Positions 9,249 to 18,949 of a DNA stretch of 64,000 bases are shown in pieces (the first letter of the stretch is position 1; each line of letters begins with the position of its first letter). The DNA comes from Gammaproteobacteria bacterium (lineage in GTDB: Bacteria; Pseudomonadota; Gammaproteobacteria; Enterobacterales; Kangiellaceae). Position numbers and translations under genes: made by a program. The notes under the pieces are model-generated. The model was not told the DNA's origin, did not search any database, and was given only the letters and a program-made list of their open reading frames with translations. The DNA lies in the NCBI GenBank assembly GCA_013373375.1, contig JABXHY010000026.1, forward strand, positions 1 to 64,000, written 5' to 3'.

Positions 9249-10414
9249 GTAAGACTAAAGCGCTAAACCTTCAGGTGTTAAGTACGATAGATATTAAAAT
9301 AATATTTTTAGTTCTTTGTCTTTTGGCAATTGGTGGAATGATGATTGTTTCATCATCAGTGCCTTATGCTGAAAAACAGTTCGACGGTAACTCACTTTAT
9401 TTTGTTAAACGACACTTCATTTATCTTGCAGTAGCTTTAATGGCTGCTTATATAACGCTTGGAATAAAAATTGAATTATGGGAAAAATATGGCCCATGGT
9501 TATTAATCATTTCAATATTCCTATTAGTTGCAGTGTTATTTGTGGGTCGTACAGTTAATGGTAGTCGACGCTGGATTGCACTAGGCCCAATTACTATTCA
9601 AGTTTCTGAGCTGGTTAAGCTGTTTGTCATCACCTATATTGCGGGCTACTTAGTTCGTAGGACCGATGAGCTTCAAACTCAATTTCAAGGTTTTATTAAA
9701 CCGCTCATCGTTGTCAGTATTATTACTGTATTACTGGTAGCAGAACCTGACTTTGGAGCCGCTGCGGTGATCGCTGCAACCACAATGATAATGTTGTTTT
9801 TAGCCGGCGCAAGACTATGGCAGTTCGTTTTACTGAGTGTTGCTGTAGGTGGAGCATTATCGTTGGTGTTAGTGAGTCAAGAGTATCGTTATGAACGTTT
9901 GATGATTTTTCTCGATCCGTGGAAAGAGCCTTACGGAGCAGGTTATCAGCTTATTCAATCTTTGATCGCGTATGGCCGAGGAGAGTTGTTTGGCGAAGGG
10001 TTAGGTAATAGTGTTCAAAAACTTGCTTATTTACCAGAAGCCCATACTGATTTTGTATTTGCCGTTTTTGCTGAGGAGTTCGGCTTTATTGGCGTTGCCT
10101 CAGTTATCATTTTGTATCTGTATTTATTTATAAAAGGCATGTCGATTGCACGAGCGGCATTGAAAAATAATTTAACTTATGCGGCTTATATTTCTTATGG
10201 GATAAGTATTTGGTTGGTGTTACAAGCAATTGTCAATATAGGTGTAAGCAGCGGAGCTCTTCCCACAAAAGGATTGACATTACCCTTTATAAGCTATGGT
10301 GGAAATTCGTTAGTGGTCTGTTGTATTGCTATAGCAATATTGCTGCGCGTTCACTTTGAAACTCAGCAATCTCAAACCTCCGGTAAAAAGAAAACAAAGG
10401 AGGTATCGGCATAA
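9245..10414 (+). CDS. ftsW: septal peptidoglycan glycosyltransferase FtsW
   Basis: FtsW is the SEDS-family polymerase of septal peptidoglycan, acting with FtsI. The 389-residue protein is polytopic (about ten membrane segments). It shows the SEDS signatures GSRRWI near residues 112-117, a periplasmic loop with the QKLAYLPEAHTDFVFAVFAE block, and the C-terminal LPFISYGGNSL motif. The start is fixed by a strong AAGGAGG site at 9234-9240. It overlaps murD by 4 bases and murG by 1. Confidence 0.97.
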   Translation: MSKTKALNLQVLSTIDIKIIFLVLCLLAIGGMMIVSSSVPYAEKQFDGNSLYFVKRHFIYLAVALMAAYITLGIKIELWEKYGPWLLIISIFLLVAVLFVGRTVNGSRRWIALGPITIQVSELVKLFVITYIAGYLVRRTDELQTQFQGFIKPLIVVSIITVLLVAEPDFGAAAVIAATTMIMLFLAGARLWQFVLLSVAVGGALSLVLVSQEYRYERLMIFLDPWKEPYGAGYQLIQSLIAYGRGELFGEGLGNSVQKLAYLPEAHTDFVFAVFAEEFGFIGVASVIILYLYLFIKGMSIARAALKNNLTYAAYISYGISIWLVLQAIVNIGVSSGALPTKGLTLPFISYGGNSLVVCCIAIAILLRVHFETQQSQTSGKKKTKEVSA

Positions 10415-11496
10415 TGACTCGTCGAAATATTTTAATAATGGCAGGTGGGACTGGAGGTCATATTTTTCCAGCACTTGCGGTTGCAAAAATGTTTGGAGAG
10501 AAAGGCGATCATGTGAGATGGCTCGGATCAACTGGAGGAATGGAGCAAACGTTAGTTTCTCGGGAAAATATTGAACTCGATTTACTGCCTGTAAGTGGTA
10601 TTCGCAAAAAAGGTATTAAAGCCTTGATAAAAGCACCATTTCAACTTCTTCGTTGTATTTGGCAAGCACGTAAAGTTATAAAACGAAATAAAGTTAATCT
10701 GGTAATTGGGTTTGGCGGCTTTGCGAGTGGGCCAGGAGGCTTTGCAAGTTGGATAACTCGAACACCTTTAGTTATCCATGAACAAAATGCGATAGCAGGT
10801 TTAACTAATCGAATACTCTCGAAGTTTGCTGTAAAGGTCTGTCAGGCATTTGATAAAACCTTTGAAAATAAAAATACGGCAATAACCACTGGGAACCCAA
10901 TTCGTGCAGAAATTATTGAGCTGGCTAAAACTAAGTCGGTTAAAAGTGAATTGCCTTTAAATATCCTAATCATTGGTGGAAGTCGTGGAGCGCAAATTTT
11001 TAATCTGAAGTTACCAATAATTCTGAGTGAGAAAATCAAGCAACGAGAGATTACAGTTTGGCATCAAACGGGTACTCAGCAGAATGAGCAAGTGTTACAA
11101 GAGTACACAGATATTGGTTGTGGTGAAACAAAAGTAAGTGAGTTTATTTTTGACATGCAAGAGGCTTATTCATGGGCCGATCTTGTCATATGCCGCGCAG
11201 GAGCATTAACGGTATCTGAAATAGCTTTAATTGGTTTACCAGCTATTTTCATTCCGTACCCCTATGCTGTTGATGATCATCAAACAATGAATGCACAAGC
11301 TTTAGCTCAATCGGGTGCTGCTTATATAGTGCAACAAGATGAAATTAAAGAAGTAGAAGAATATTTGGATTTGATAATTAAAGATATGAATAAGGTAAAT
11401 CAAATGGCATTAGCGGCGAAGCAATTAGGTAAAGCTAATGCAACCAAGGACATAGTTAATGTGTGTGAAAAAGTACTGTCTGGGGAGAAACTGTAA
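10414..11496 (+). CDS. murG: lipid II synthase MurG
   Basis: MurG is the GlcNAc transferase that converts lipid I to lipid II on the cytoplasmic face of the inner membrane. The 360-residue GT-B fold protein has the glycine-rich [12 protein letters not shown] at about residues 11-22, the [10 protein letters not shown] loop, HEQNAIAG, and the donor-binding RAGALTVSE region. An AAAGGAGG site precedes the start, and it overlaps both ftsW and murC by one base. Confidence 0.97.
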   Translation: MTRRNILIMAGGTGGHIFPALAVAKMFGEKGDHVRWLGSTGGMEQTLVSRENIELDLLPVSGIRKKGIKALIKAPFQLLRCIWQARKVIKRNKVNLVIGFGGFASGPGGFASWITRTPLVIHEQNAIAGLTNRILSKFAVKVCQAFDKTFENKNTAITTGNPIRAEIIELAKTKSVKSELPLNILIIGGSRGAQIFNLKLPIILSEKIKQREITVWHQTGTQQNEQVLQEYTDIGCGETKVSEFIFDMQEAYSWADLVICRAGALTVSEIALIGLPAIFIPYPYAVDDHQTMNAQALAQSGAAYIVQQDEIKEVEEYLDLIIKDMNKVNQMALAAKQLGKANATKDIVNVCEKVLSGEKL

Positions 11497-12935
11497 TGTC
11501 AAAAAAGCAAAACTTCCCAATTCCAGAAATGCGTCGCATAAACCAAATACACTTTGTTGGGATTGGTGGTGTCGGTATGAGTGGCATTGCTGAAGTGCTA
11601 TTGAATCAAGGCTATAACATTTCAGGCTCGGATAAGTCGGACAGTCCTATTATTCAACGTCTAGTAAAAATGGGGGCGGATATCGCTTTGAATCATGCTG
11701 TCAATAATGTACTTGGCGCAGATGTTGTTGTTGTATCTTCGGCGATTGATGAAATGAATCCTGAAATAGAAGCTGCCAAAATGCGTCGTATTCCAGTTGT
11801 GCGTCGTGCAGAAATGTTGGCTGAATTAATGCGTTATCGACATGGGATAGCTATTGCTGGCACTCATGGCAAAACTACGACGACCAGTTTAATTACGACT
11901 GTGTGTGCCCAAGGTGGTTTAGATCCAACATTTGTAATTGGTGGTGTTTTAAATAGTGCTGGAAGTAATGCGCGTTTGGGCACCAGTCGTTACTTTATTG
12001 CTGAAGCTGACGAAAGTGATGCAAGCTTCTTACATCTTCAGCCATTGATTAGTGTGATTACTAATATTGATGCTGACCATATGGATACGTATGGCGACTT
12101 TGAGACTTTAAAACAAGCGTTTGTTGAGTTTCTTCACAACTTGCCATTTTATGGGTTAGCAGTGGTTTGCATCGATGATCCAAATGTAAAAGAACTTCTA
12201 CCGAGTTTATCGCGTCCGTATGTAACTTATGGTTTTGACGAAAAAGCGGATTATAGAGTCGATAAGTTTTCGCAAGTTGGTAATGTCAGCCAGTTTACTG
12301 TTAAAAGAAAAAATAGTTCTCGAGAGATTGCTTTCGATCTCAATTTACCTGGTCGTCACAATGTATTGAATGCCGTAGCGGCAATTGCTGTAGGCATAGA
12401 AGAAGGTGTCAAAGAAGACGCTATTAAAGAAGCATTATTAAATTTTGAAGGAATTGGTCGTCGTTTCCATTCGCTAGGAGCATTCCCATGCTCTAGCGGA
12501 GAAGTTGAAGTTGTCGACGATTATGGACATCACCCAAAAGAAGTCGCTGCAACTATTGACGCTGTGAGAGAGGGATGGCCAGGACGTCGGTTAGTTATGA
12601 TTTATCAACCGCATCGCTATAGCCGAACAAGAGATTTATATGAAGACTTTGTTTCTGTTTTATCAAAAGTAGATGTGCTATTGCTATTGGACGTTTACCC
12701 GGCTGGAGAGCAGCCTGTTCCAGGAGCTGATAGTAAGTCTTTGGCCGGTAGTATCCGTCAAAGAGGAGAACTCGATCCAATTTTTATTGAGTCAAAAGAA
12801 AAGTTAGATGAGATCATTCCGGGAATTCTAAAAGATGGTGATTTAGTGTTAACACAAGGTGCTGGTGATATTGGAAAACTTGCGAAAACCTGGCGCGATA
12901 ATAAAGATGAAATATTTTTGAAGACGGCAAAATAA
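11496..12935 (+). CDS. murC: UDP-MurNAc:L-alanine ligase MurC
   Basis: MurC is the first amino-acid ligase of the stem peptide. Evidence is the N-terminal [17 protein letters not shown] nucleotide-binding motif, the ATP P-loop [10 protein letters not shown] at about residue 123, [10 protein letters not shown], and the [10 protein letters not shown] motif of the C-terminal domain. At 479 residues it has normal length. It is followed 4 bases later by ddlB, with no murB in between, as in E. coli. Confidence 0.97.
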   Translation: MSKKQNFPIPEMRRINQIHFVGIGGVGMSGIAEVLLNQGYNISGSDKSDSPIIQRLVKMGADIALNHAVNNVLGADVVVVSSAIDEMNPEIEAAKMRRIPVVRRAEMLAELMRYRHGIAIAGTHGKTTTTSLITTVCAQGGLDPTFVIGGVLNSAGSNARLGTSRYFIAEADESDASFLHLQPLISVITNIDADHMDTYGDFETLKQAFVEFLHNLPFYGLAVVCIDDPNVKELLPSLSRPYVTYGFDEKADYRVDKFSQVGNVSQFTVKRKNSSREIAFDLNLPGRHNVLNAVAAIAVGIEEGVKEDAIKEALLNFEGIGRRFHSLGAFPCSSGEVEVVDDYGHHPKEVAATIDAVREGWPGRRLVMIYQPHRYSRTRDLYEDFVSVLSKVDVLLLLDVYPAGEQPVPGADSKSLAGSIRQRGELDPIFIESKEKLDEIIPGILKDGDLVLTQGAGDIGKLAKTWRDNKDEIFLKTAK

Positions 12936-12939
12936 AGCA

Positions 12940-13869
12940 ATGAATACATCGACGATAAAAAAAGTAGCAGTGTTATATGGAGGAGATTCCGCCGAGAGAG
13001 AGATTTCGTTGCGCTCGGGGCAAGCTGTCTATCAAGCACTCATTGCTAATAGCATTGATGCAATTTTGTTCGATCCTTCTGAAGAGAGAATTGAGCAATT
13101 AAAATTAAAAAATGTATCGCATGTCTGGATCGCTCTGCATGGTCGCGGTGGAGAAGATGGAACTGTACAAGCAGTACTTGAATATATCGGATTGCCTTAT
13201 ACGGGGAGTAATCAACAGGGCAGTGCTATTGCAATGGATAAGTGGCGCAGCAAGTTAATTTGGAAGGCTCTGAATTATCCAGTGGCTGCTCACTATCTAG
13301 TAAAAAAAGAAACCAATATCGACGATGCGTTATTAAGAAAGGTAACAGCAAAACTTGGTCCCGTTATGTTTGTAAAGCCAAGTCATGAAGGCTCTAGCGT
13401 TGGTATGAGTAAGGTTAAGTCGATTGATGAGTTGGGTATTGCGATTGAGAGTGCTTTGAAATTTGATGACGAAGTGTTAGTGGAGTCATTTGTATCTGGA
13501 AAAGAATACACAGTATCAATTTTAAATGGTAAGGCTTTACCGAGCATTTCTATGGTGACTCCTCGAGAGTTTTATGACTTCACCGCAAAGTATAATTCGA
13601 CAGACACTGAGTACCATTGTCCAAGTGATTTAACGTCAGAAGAAGAAACTGAAATTGGACAGCTCGCTTTAGATGCTTTTGCTGCGTTAGGTTGTTCTGG
13701 ATGGGGAAGAGTTGATTTTATTCGAGATTCGAACTCAAACGATTTTAAAATTCTGGAAGCTAACACTGTACCTGGTATGACAGAGTCAAGCCTAGTACCG
13801 AAGGCCGCAAAACAAGTTGGAATTGATTTTAATCAATTAGTGTTGGAGATATTGAAAACAAGTTTATGA
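12940..13869 (+). CDS. ddlB: D-alanine:D-alanine ligase
   Basis: This ATP-grasp ligase makes the D-Ala-D-Ala used by MurF. The 309-residue product has LYGGDSAEREISLRSG at the N-terminus, the HGRGGEDGT motif, VKPSHEGSSVGMSKV for nucleotide binding, GWGRVDF, and the metal-binding LEANTVPGMTESS at the end. It overlaps ftsQ by 4 bases. The symbol ddlB is chosen because of its place in the dcw cluster. Confidence 0.96.
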   Translation: MNTSTIKKVAVLYGGDSAEREISLRSGQAVYQALIANSIDAILFDPSEERIEQLKLKNVSHVWIALHGRGGEDGTVQAVLEYIGLPYTGSNQQGSAIAMDKWRSKLIWKALNYPVAAHYLVKKETNIDDALLRKVTAKLGPVMFVKPSHEGSSVGMSKVKSIDELGIAIESALKFDDEVLVESFVSGKEYTVSILNGKALPSISMVTPREFYDFTAKYNSTDTEYHCPSDLTSEEETEIGQLALDAFAALGCSGWGRVDFIRDSNSNDFKILEANTVPGMTESSLVPKAAKQVGIDFNQLVLEILKTSL

Positions 13870-14738
13870 GTAAAGGAAATCGCCGAATGGCGACAGTTAA
13901 AAGCAACAATGATACCCGAGCACCTTGGTTAACCACCGGGAAGGTTTTGGGTTCGCTCGCTTTTATTACTTTGCTTTCCGTAACCATATTTGCTTTACCA
14001 AAACTTAAGACTATGGTCGAGGAATATCAGAATCAACAGAAACAGCAAGTGCAAATTGCTAGTTCAGCACAGGCGGATGGTAACGAAGCTCACAAGAACA
14101 TCCAAAAAGTTGAGACGAATGATTGGCAAATTGCATTTGAGTCACCGGTCGATTTTATTAATCCAGTTGAATTAGATCAGTATGTAAAAACACGATTAAA
14201 AATGAACTTTTTTTCTTTGGATGTGAACGAGGCGTCGAAAGTACTGCTTGATTTTCCATGGATTAAAAAAGTGACTGCACGAAAGGTTTGGCCAAATACA
14301 TTAGTTGTCAAAGTGGATGAGCATCAGCCATGGTTGAATTTGAATAATACAGCATTGATAAGCACAGAAGGTGAGTTATTCGAACCGAGCAACATTGATA
14401 TGTTTAATGAGCTACCGGTTTTAAAAGGCAAGTTTGGTAAAGTTGAAGATCTACTTTCAATGTATCAATTTTTTTCAGAGCAAATGCCAACAAATGACTT
14501 TCGCATAACTGAGTTGGAATTTAGTTTGATAGACGGTTGGCATATGACATTGAAAAACGGTATTCGCCTTATGATTGGCAATAAAGATCTAGCGGATAGA
14601 CTGGATCGTTTTTTATCGATTATTGAACAGCTTCCACCACAGAAGACGGAAAAAATTAAGTATTTAGATATGCGTTACCAAACCGGCGTTGCTGTCGGTT
14701 GGAGAGCACTTAAAGCAGAGCAAGTGGCTCGACTTTAA
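13866..14738 (+). CDS. ftsQ: cell division protein FtsQ
   Basis: FtsQ links early and late divisome proteins through the FtsQLB complex. It has a cytoplasmic N-terminus, one membrane segment at about residues 28-47, a Gln-rich stretch, then a POTRA domain (about 90-165, ending WPNTLVVKVDEHQPW) and the FtsQ beta domain. The ATG at 13866 overlaps ddlB. An AAAGGA site at 13872-13877 points to a possible internal ATG at 13887, which would give 283 residues instead of 290; both keep the whole structured part. Confidence 0.93.
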   Translation: MSKGNRRMATVKSNNDTRAPWLTTGKVLGSLAFITLLSVTIFALPKLKTMVEEYQNQQKQQVQIASSAQADGNEAHKNIQKVETNDWQIAFESPVDFINPVELDQYVKTRLKMNFFSLDVNEASKVLLDFPWIKKVTARKVWPNTLVVKVDEHQPWLNLNNTALISTEGELFEPSNIDMFNELPVLKGKFGKVEDLLSMYQFFSEQMPTNDFRITELEFSLIDGWHMTLKNGIRLMIGNKDLADRLDRFLSIIEQLPPQKTEKIKYLDMRYQTGVAVGWRALKAEQVARL

Positions 14739-14763
14739 GTACTTTTAAAAAAAGAGAAATGCT

Positions 14764-15996
14764 ATGACCAGAGCACCAGAGAAAAATTTGATTGTTGGCT
14801 TAGACATTGGGACATCTAAGGTTGTTGCCATTGTCGGAGAAGTTAATGCAAGCGACAGTATCGATATTATTGGTATTGGCTCACATCCTTCTCGCGGTAT
14901 GAAAAAAGGAGTCGTGGTCAATATTGAATCAACTGTTCAGTCAATCCAGCGAGCAGTCGAAGAAGCTGAATTAATGGCAGGTTGTCAGATACATTCTGTT
15001 TTTACAGGCATTGCAGGAAGTCATATTAAAAGCTTGAACTCTCACGGCATAGTCGCGATTCGTGACCAAGAAGTTAACTCGATGGATGTTGACCGTGTGA
15101 TTGATGCTGCAAAAGCTGTTGCGATTCCTGCGGATCAAAAAATATTACATGTGTTACCGCAAGAGTTTGTTATCGACAACCAAGAAGGAATTCGAGAACC
15201 AATTGGTATGTCCGGAGTGCGACTTGAAGCAAAAGTTCATATGGTGACAGGTGCCGTTAGCGCAGCACAAAATATTGTAAAGTGTGTTCGTCGCTGCGGA
15301 CTAGAAACGGACGACATTATTCTTGAGCAACTGGCTTCTAGCTATTCGGTATTAACTGAAGATGAAAAAGAACTTGGCGTATGTTTAGTTGATATTGGTG
15401 GTGGCACAACTGATATCGCAATTTTTACAGAAGGCGCAATTCGTCACACGGCTGTAATTCCAATTGCTGGTGACCAAGTAACTAATGATATCGCTGTAGC
15501 TTTAAGAACTCCGACTCAACATGCAGAAGATATCAAAATTAAATACGCTTGTGCGTTACGACAATTAACTTCGCTTGAAGATACGATTGAGGTTCCTGGT
15601 GTTGGTGAGCGGGCACCAAGACGTTTGTCGAGACAAACTTTAGCAGAAGTCGTTGAACCACGTTATGAAGAATTATTTACTTTAATCCAAGCAGAATTAA
15701 GACGAAGTGGCTTTGAGGAAATAATTCCTGCAGGAATAGTACTTACTGGTGGTTCGTCGAAAATGGAAGGGCTTATTGAGCTGGCAGAAGAAGTGTTCCA
15801 TATGCCAGTGCGACTTGGTATGCCGCAATTTGTGAAAGGATTGTCTGATGTTGTTCGCAATCCAATTTATGCAACAGGTGTTGGCCTTCTATTGTATGGC
15901 CACCAACAAACAAAAGATTCTCACTATTCGCCCAAAAGAACGAGCAGTATTAACTCGATTTTTGAGCGAATGAAAAATTGGTTTAGTGGTTTTTAG
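14764..15996 (+). CDS. ftsA: cell division ATPase FtsA
   Basis: FtsA is the actin-like protein that tethers FtsZ to the membrane and recruits downstream divisome members. The 410-residue product has LDIGTSKVVAIVGE (phosphate 1 motif, about residues 13-26), the 1C domain with MKKGVVVNIEST, the DIGGGTTDIA phosphate 2 motif, and LTGGSSKMEG. A C-terminal amphipathic helix (SIFERMKNWFSGF) is the membrane-targeting sequence. A 25-base gap separates it from ftsQ and 26 bases from ftsZ. Confidence 0.97.
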   Translation: MTRAPEKNLIVGLDIGTSKVVAIVGEVNASDSIDIIGIGSHPSRGMKKGVVVNIESTVQSIQRAVEEAELMAGCQIHSVFTGIAGSHIKSLNSHGIVAIRDQEVNSMDVDRVIDAAKAVAIPADQKILHVLPQEFVIDNQEGIREPIGMSGVRLEAKVHMVTGAVSAAQNIVKCVRRCGLETDDIILEQLASSYSVLTEDEKELGVCLVDIGGGTTDIAIFTEGAIRHTAVIPIAGDQVTNDIAVALRTPTQHAEDIKIKYACALRQLTSLEDTIEVPGVGERAPRRLSRQTLAEVVEPRYEELFTLIQAELRRSGFEEIIPAGIVLTGGSSKMEGLIELAEEVFHMPVRLGMPQFVKGLSDVVRNPIYATGVGLLLYGHQQTKDSHYSPKRTSSINSIFERMKNWFSGF

Positions 15997-16022
15997 AAGT
16001 AACGGAAGAAGGGGAAAATATC

Positions 16023-17171
16023 ATGCCTAATATGTTTGAGTTAATTGATAACTGTCAAGATCGTGCAGTTATAAAGGTTATTGGCTTAGGTGGGGGCGGC
16101 GGCAATGCTGTCGAACACATGTTGGCAGCCAATATAGATGGCGTTGAGTTTGTGTGTGCAAACACGGACTCTCAAGCGCTTGGAAAATCTAACTCTCGTA
16201 CAACCATCCAATTGGGTGGCAGTATCACGAAAGGGTTAGGAGCTGGCGCCAATCCAGAAATTGGACGTCAGGCTGCTCTTGAAGATCGAGAGCGAATTCA
16301 GGAAGTACTTAAAGATACCGACATGGTATTTTTGACTGCCGGAATGGGTGGTGGAACTGGAACCGGTGCCGCTCCTGTCGTTGCTGAAATTGCAAAAGAA
16401 ATGGGTATTTTAACGGTTGCTGTTGTTACCAAACCATTTTTCTTCGAACTTAAAAAGCGAATGAAAGTAGCTGAAGAAGGAATTGCTGAGCTACGTCGAC
16501 ATGTCGACTCTTTGATCATAGTGCCAAATGACAAAGTTCTATCTGTTCTTAAAGGTAAAGCTTTAACTGAAGCTTTTCGTGCAGCGAATGATGTACTTCA
16601 CGGTGCTGTTCAAGGCATTGCAGAGCTTATTACACGTCCCGGTTTAATCAACGTCGATTTTGCAGATGTAAAAACAGTTATGTCTGAGAAAGGTATGGCA
16701 ATGATGGGGACTGGAATTGCGTCTGGTGAAAACCGGGCTAAAATTGCAGCTGAGACTGCGGTTGCTAGCCCATTATTAGAAGATGTTGACTTATCCGGCG
16801 CTCGAGGAATTTTGGTTAATATTACTTGTGGCGAGGATATGAGCATTGATGAATTCGCTGAAGTTGGAAGCATTGTGCAAGATTTTGCTTCTGATGAAGC
16901 CACTGTCGTTGTAGGAACGGCAATTGATCCTGAACTCAATGATGAATTAAGAGTCACAGTGGTAGCAACTGGCTTAATGGCTAAGGGTGAGCAGGCTGTT
17001 AAGTTGGTCGCCAATAAAGATGACAATGTAAAAGCAGATGGTACAACCGACTACCAAAAGCTCGATCGTCCAACTGTAATTCGTCAGCAAAATGGCGGGG
17101 CGCAAAAGGCGTCGGGCAGCGACATGGATTATCTCGACATTCCTGCTTTTTTACGAAAGCAAGCTGATTAG
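16023..17171 (+). CDS. ftsZ: cell division GTPase FtsZ
   Basis: FtsZ is the tubulin homologue that polymerises into the Z ring. The 382-residue protein has VIGLGGGGGNAVEHM, the tubulin signature GGGTGTGAAP near residues 106-115, the T7 loop NVDFADVKTVM, and the conserved C-terminal peptide DYLDIPAFLRKQ that binds FtsA, ZipA and ZapD (zapD is also in this window). The C-terminal linker is short. The ribosome site is in GAAGGGG before the ATG. Confidence 0.98.
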   Translation: MPNMFELIDNCQDRAVIKVIGLGGGGGNAVEHMLAANIDGVEFVCANTDSQALGKSNSRTTIQLGGSITKGLGAGANPEIGRQAALEDRERIQEVLKDTDMVFLTAGMGGGTGTGAAPVVAEIAKEMGILTVAVVTKPFFFELKKRMKVAEEGIAELRRHVDSLIIVPNDKVLSVLKGKALTEAFRAANDVLHGAVQGIAELITRPGLINVDFADVKTVMSEKGMAMMGTGIASGENRAKIAAETAVASPLLEDVDLSGARGILVNITCGEDMSIDEFAEVGSIVQDFASDEATVVVGTAIDPELNDELRVTVVATGLMAKGEQAVKLVANKDDNVKADGTTDYQKLDRPTVIRQQNGGAQKASGSDMDYLDIPAFLRKQAD

Positions 17172-17463
17172 AATAATTTGTGAAATGCCGTAGGCTATCG
17201 TAGGTCTTTTTTATTGCGATATTGAGCTAACGGTGTTAAAACAAGCACCCTCCGGGGTAGGGCTCCCCTTCTTCACCCTATTTCGGAGGATTGCTGACTG
17301 AATAACATTGAAATGTTGGTTTAAAAACAGCCAGATTCTTGAAGAGTTGGATTGATATTATTGATAAGCGCTTAATTTATAGTCAGTTTTTGTCTATAAA
17401 TAGCCATTCATCGGAAAAATTGACCCATTTCTCAAGTTGAACAAAAAATGCACAGAAATTATT
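17172..17463. other. ftsZ-lpxC intergenic region with a long hairpin
   Basis: No coding sequence is apparent. The main structure is an inverted repeat, 17249-17262 with 17276-17289 (CCTCCGGGGTAGGG and CCCTATTTCGGAGG). As RNA it can form a continuous 14-pair stem including three G-U pairs around a 13-base loop. There is no U-tract after it, so it is not a standard intrinsic terminator. It could be an RNA-stability or regulatory element at the 3' end of the ftsZ message. Confidence 0.5.
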
Positions 17464-17491
17464 TTGAAACCTATGTTAGATCTGGTACGAT
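17464..17491 (+). promoter_or_regulatory. putative sigma70 promoter of lpxC
   Basis: TTGAAA at 17464-17469 and TACGAT at 17486-17491 are 16 bp apart, leaving a leader of about 60 bases before the lpxC start. Predicted from sequence only. Confidence 0.5.
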
Positions 17492-17558
17492 GACTGCCGT
17501 CAAGGATGGTATGTCGGAGTGGAGCTCCAGAGAAGCATAAATTTGGAGTTACAGTTCA

Positions 17559-18473
17559 ATGATTAGACAGCGTACTCTACGTACAGCCATTCGAGCAACT
17601 GGTGTGGGTCTTCACACTGGTGAGAAAGTCTATTTAACTTTGCGTCCTGCACCGGTCGATACAGGTATCGTTTTTCGTCGTGTTGACCTAGAACCTGTTG
17701 TCGAAATTTCTGCTGCACCAGAAAATGTCGGCGATACAACACTTTCAACGTGTTTAGTAAAAGGTGACGTTCGTATTTCTACGGTAGAACATCTACTCGC
17801 TGCGATGGCTGGTTTAGGCGTTGATAACGCTTTCATTGATGTATCTGCTCCAGAAGTACCGATCATGGACGGTAGCTCAGGTCCTTTCGTATTTTTACTC
17901 CAATCGGCAGGTATTGAAGAACAAAGTAAAGCTAAGAAGTTTATCCGAATTAAAAAGAAAGTCGTCGTTGAAGATGGTGATAAGAAAGCTGTTTTTGAGC
18001 CTTTCGACGGCTTTAAGGTGTCATTTACTATCGATTTTGATCATCCGATATTTAAAGATAAGACACAAACATCCGTTATCGATTTTTCCAGTACGTCTTT
18101 TGTGAAAGAAGTGAGCCGAGCCCGGACGTTTGGCTTTATGAATGATATTGAGTACTTACGCTCGCAAAACCTTGCTCAGGGCGGAAGTCTAGACAACGCG
18201 ATTGTATTGGATGATTATCGAATCTTAAACGAAGATGGTCTTAGGTATGAAGACGAATTCGTTAAGCACAAAATATTAGATGCAATCGGTGATTTGTATC
18301 TACTTGGCAACAGTTTGGTAGGTGCTTTTTCCGGATACAAATCTGGTCATGCATTGAATAATAAGCTACTTCGCGCCCTTATTGCTGACGAAGAAGCTTG
18401 GGAAGTCGTTACATTTGAAGATGCGACTGCGGCACCGATTTCGTATATTATGAATCCAATACTTTCTGTATAA
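17559..18473 (+). CDS. lpxC: UDP-3-O-acyl-GlcNAc deacetylase LpxC
   Basis: LpxC is the zinc-dependent deacetylase that catalyses the committed step of lipid A synthesis. The 304-residue product begins with the typical [19 protein letters not shown]. It contains the zinc-binding histidine in STVEHLLAA (near residue 79) and the HKILDAIGD motif carrying the other ligands. Length is standard. It has its own promoter and a hairpin terminator, so it is probably transcribed at least partly apart from the dcw operon. Position after ftsZ is as in E. coli and Pseudomonas. Confidence 0.97.
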   Translation: MIRQRTLRTAIRATGVGLHTGEKVYLTLRPAPVDTGIVFRRVDLEPVVEISAAPENVGDTTLSTCLVKGDVRISTVEHLLAAMAGLGVDNAFIDVSAPEVPIMDGSSGPFVFLLQSAGIEEQSKAKKFIRIKKKVVVEDGDKKAVFEPFDGFKVSFTIDFDHPIFKDKTQTSVIDFSSTSFVKEVSRARTFGFMNDIEYLRSQNLAQGGSLDNAIVLDDYRILNEDGLRYEDEFVKHKILDAIGDLYLLGNSLVGAFSGYKSGHALNNKLLRALIADEEAWEVVTFEDATAAPISYIMNPILSV

Positions 18474-18493
18474 CATTAACCATGTTATACCTG

Positions 18494-18520
18494 CGCCAAG
18501 GCGAAAGCCTTGGCGTTTTA
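18494..18520 (+). terminator. intrinsic terminator after lpxC
   Basis: CGCCAAGGC-GAAA-GCCTTGGCG forms a perfect 9-bp stem with a stable tetraloop at 18494-18515, followed by TTTTAGTTTT. It may also serve the convergent dciA-like gene. Confidence 0.85.
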
Positions 18521-18523
18521 GTT

Positions 18524-18847
18524 TTAAGTCTTTGAGTTATTGCTGGTCTCAGAGACAACAATTTTGATGGATACCAAGCTTGGAAAGCCGTCAGAGCGCA
18601 AGTTGGACAGTAACTCGGAACTTTCGAATTTAAGGCGAGTTGCCCAGCTAGATGATTCTGCTGCGATTACGATAATATTATCTCTAAAGTTGATTACTCG
18701 GCAGTGTTGACCTAAATTAGTATGAAGTTTCTCTTTAACTATGTGGTCTAACTGTCTGATTTTTGATAAGTTGTCAAAAATATACTTTAAAGATCCTTCG
18801 GCATTGACCGATAAGTTATCAATATTTTTAGGTTTTGGGCTTGGCAT
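18524..18847 (-). CDS. dciA: DUF721 protein, DciA-like replicative helicase loader
   Basis: This 107-residue protein matches the DUF721/DciA family by its layout: an N-terminal helix region followed by LGQHCRVINFRDNIIVIAAESSSWATRL, the typical KH-like beta segment with the xxWAxRL motif. DciA is the loader of DnaB helicase in bacteria lacking the phage-derived DnaC of E. coli. A DUF721 gene opposite in strand between lpxC and secA is usual in gammaproteobacteria. Function is inferred from the family; sequence conservation is modest. Confidence 0.75.
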   Translation of the reverse strand: MPSPKPKNIDNLSVNAEGSLKYIFDNLSKIRQLDHIVKEKLHTNLGQHCRVINFRDNIIVIAAESSSWATRLKFESSELLSNLRSDGFPSLVSIKIVVSETSNNSKT

Positions 18848-18949
18848 GTTTAAGTTAAAGCCGGTTCCATCTCGCGAGTAAGTTAATAAAGTATAACAAA
18901 AATAATAAGTTTTAATTGAGCCAAACTGGCTCGGATAGGTGTATTTAAC

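Noticed and set aside
16298..17026. Serine/threonine-rich minus-strand frames inside ftsZ
   Set aside because: Mirror-frame artefacts of the well-supported ftsZ sequence, with low-complexity translation and no start signals.
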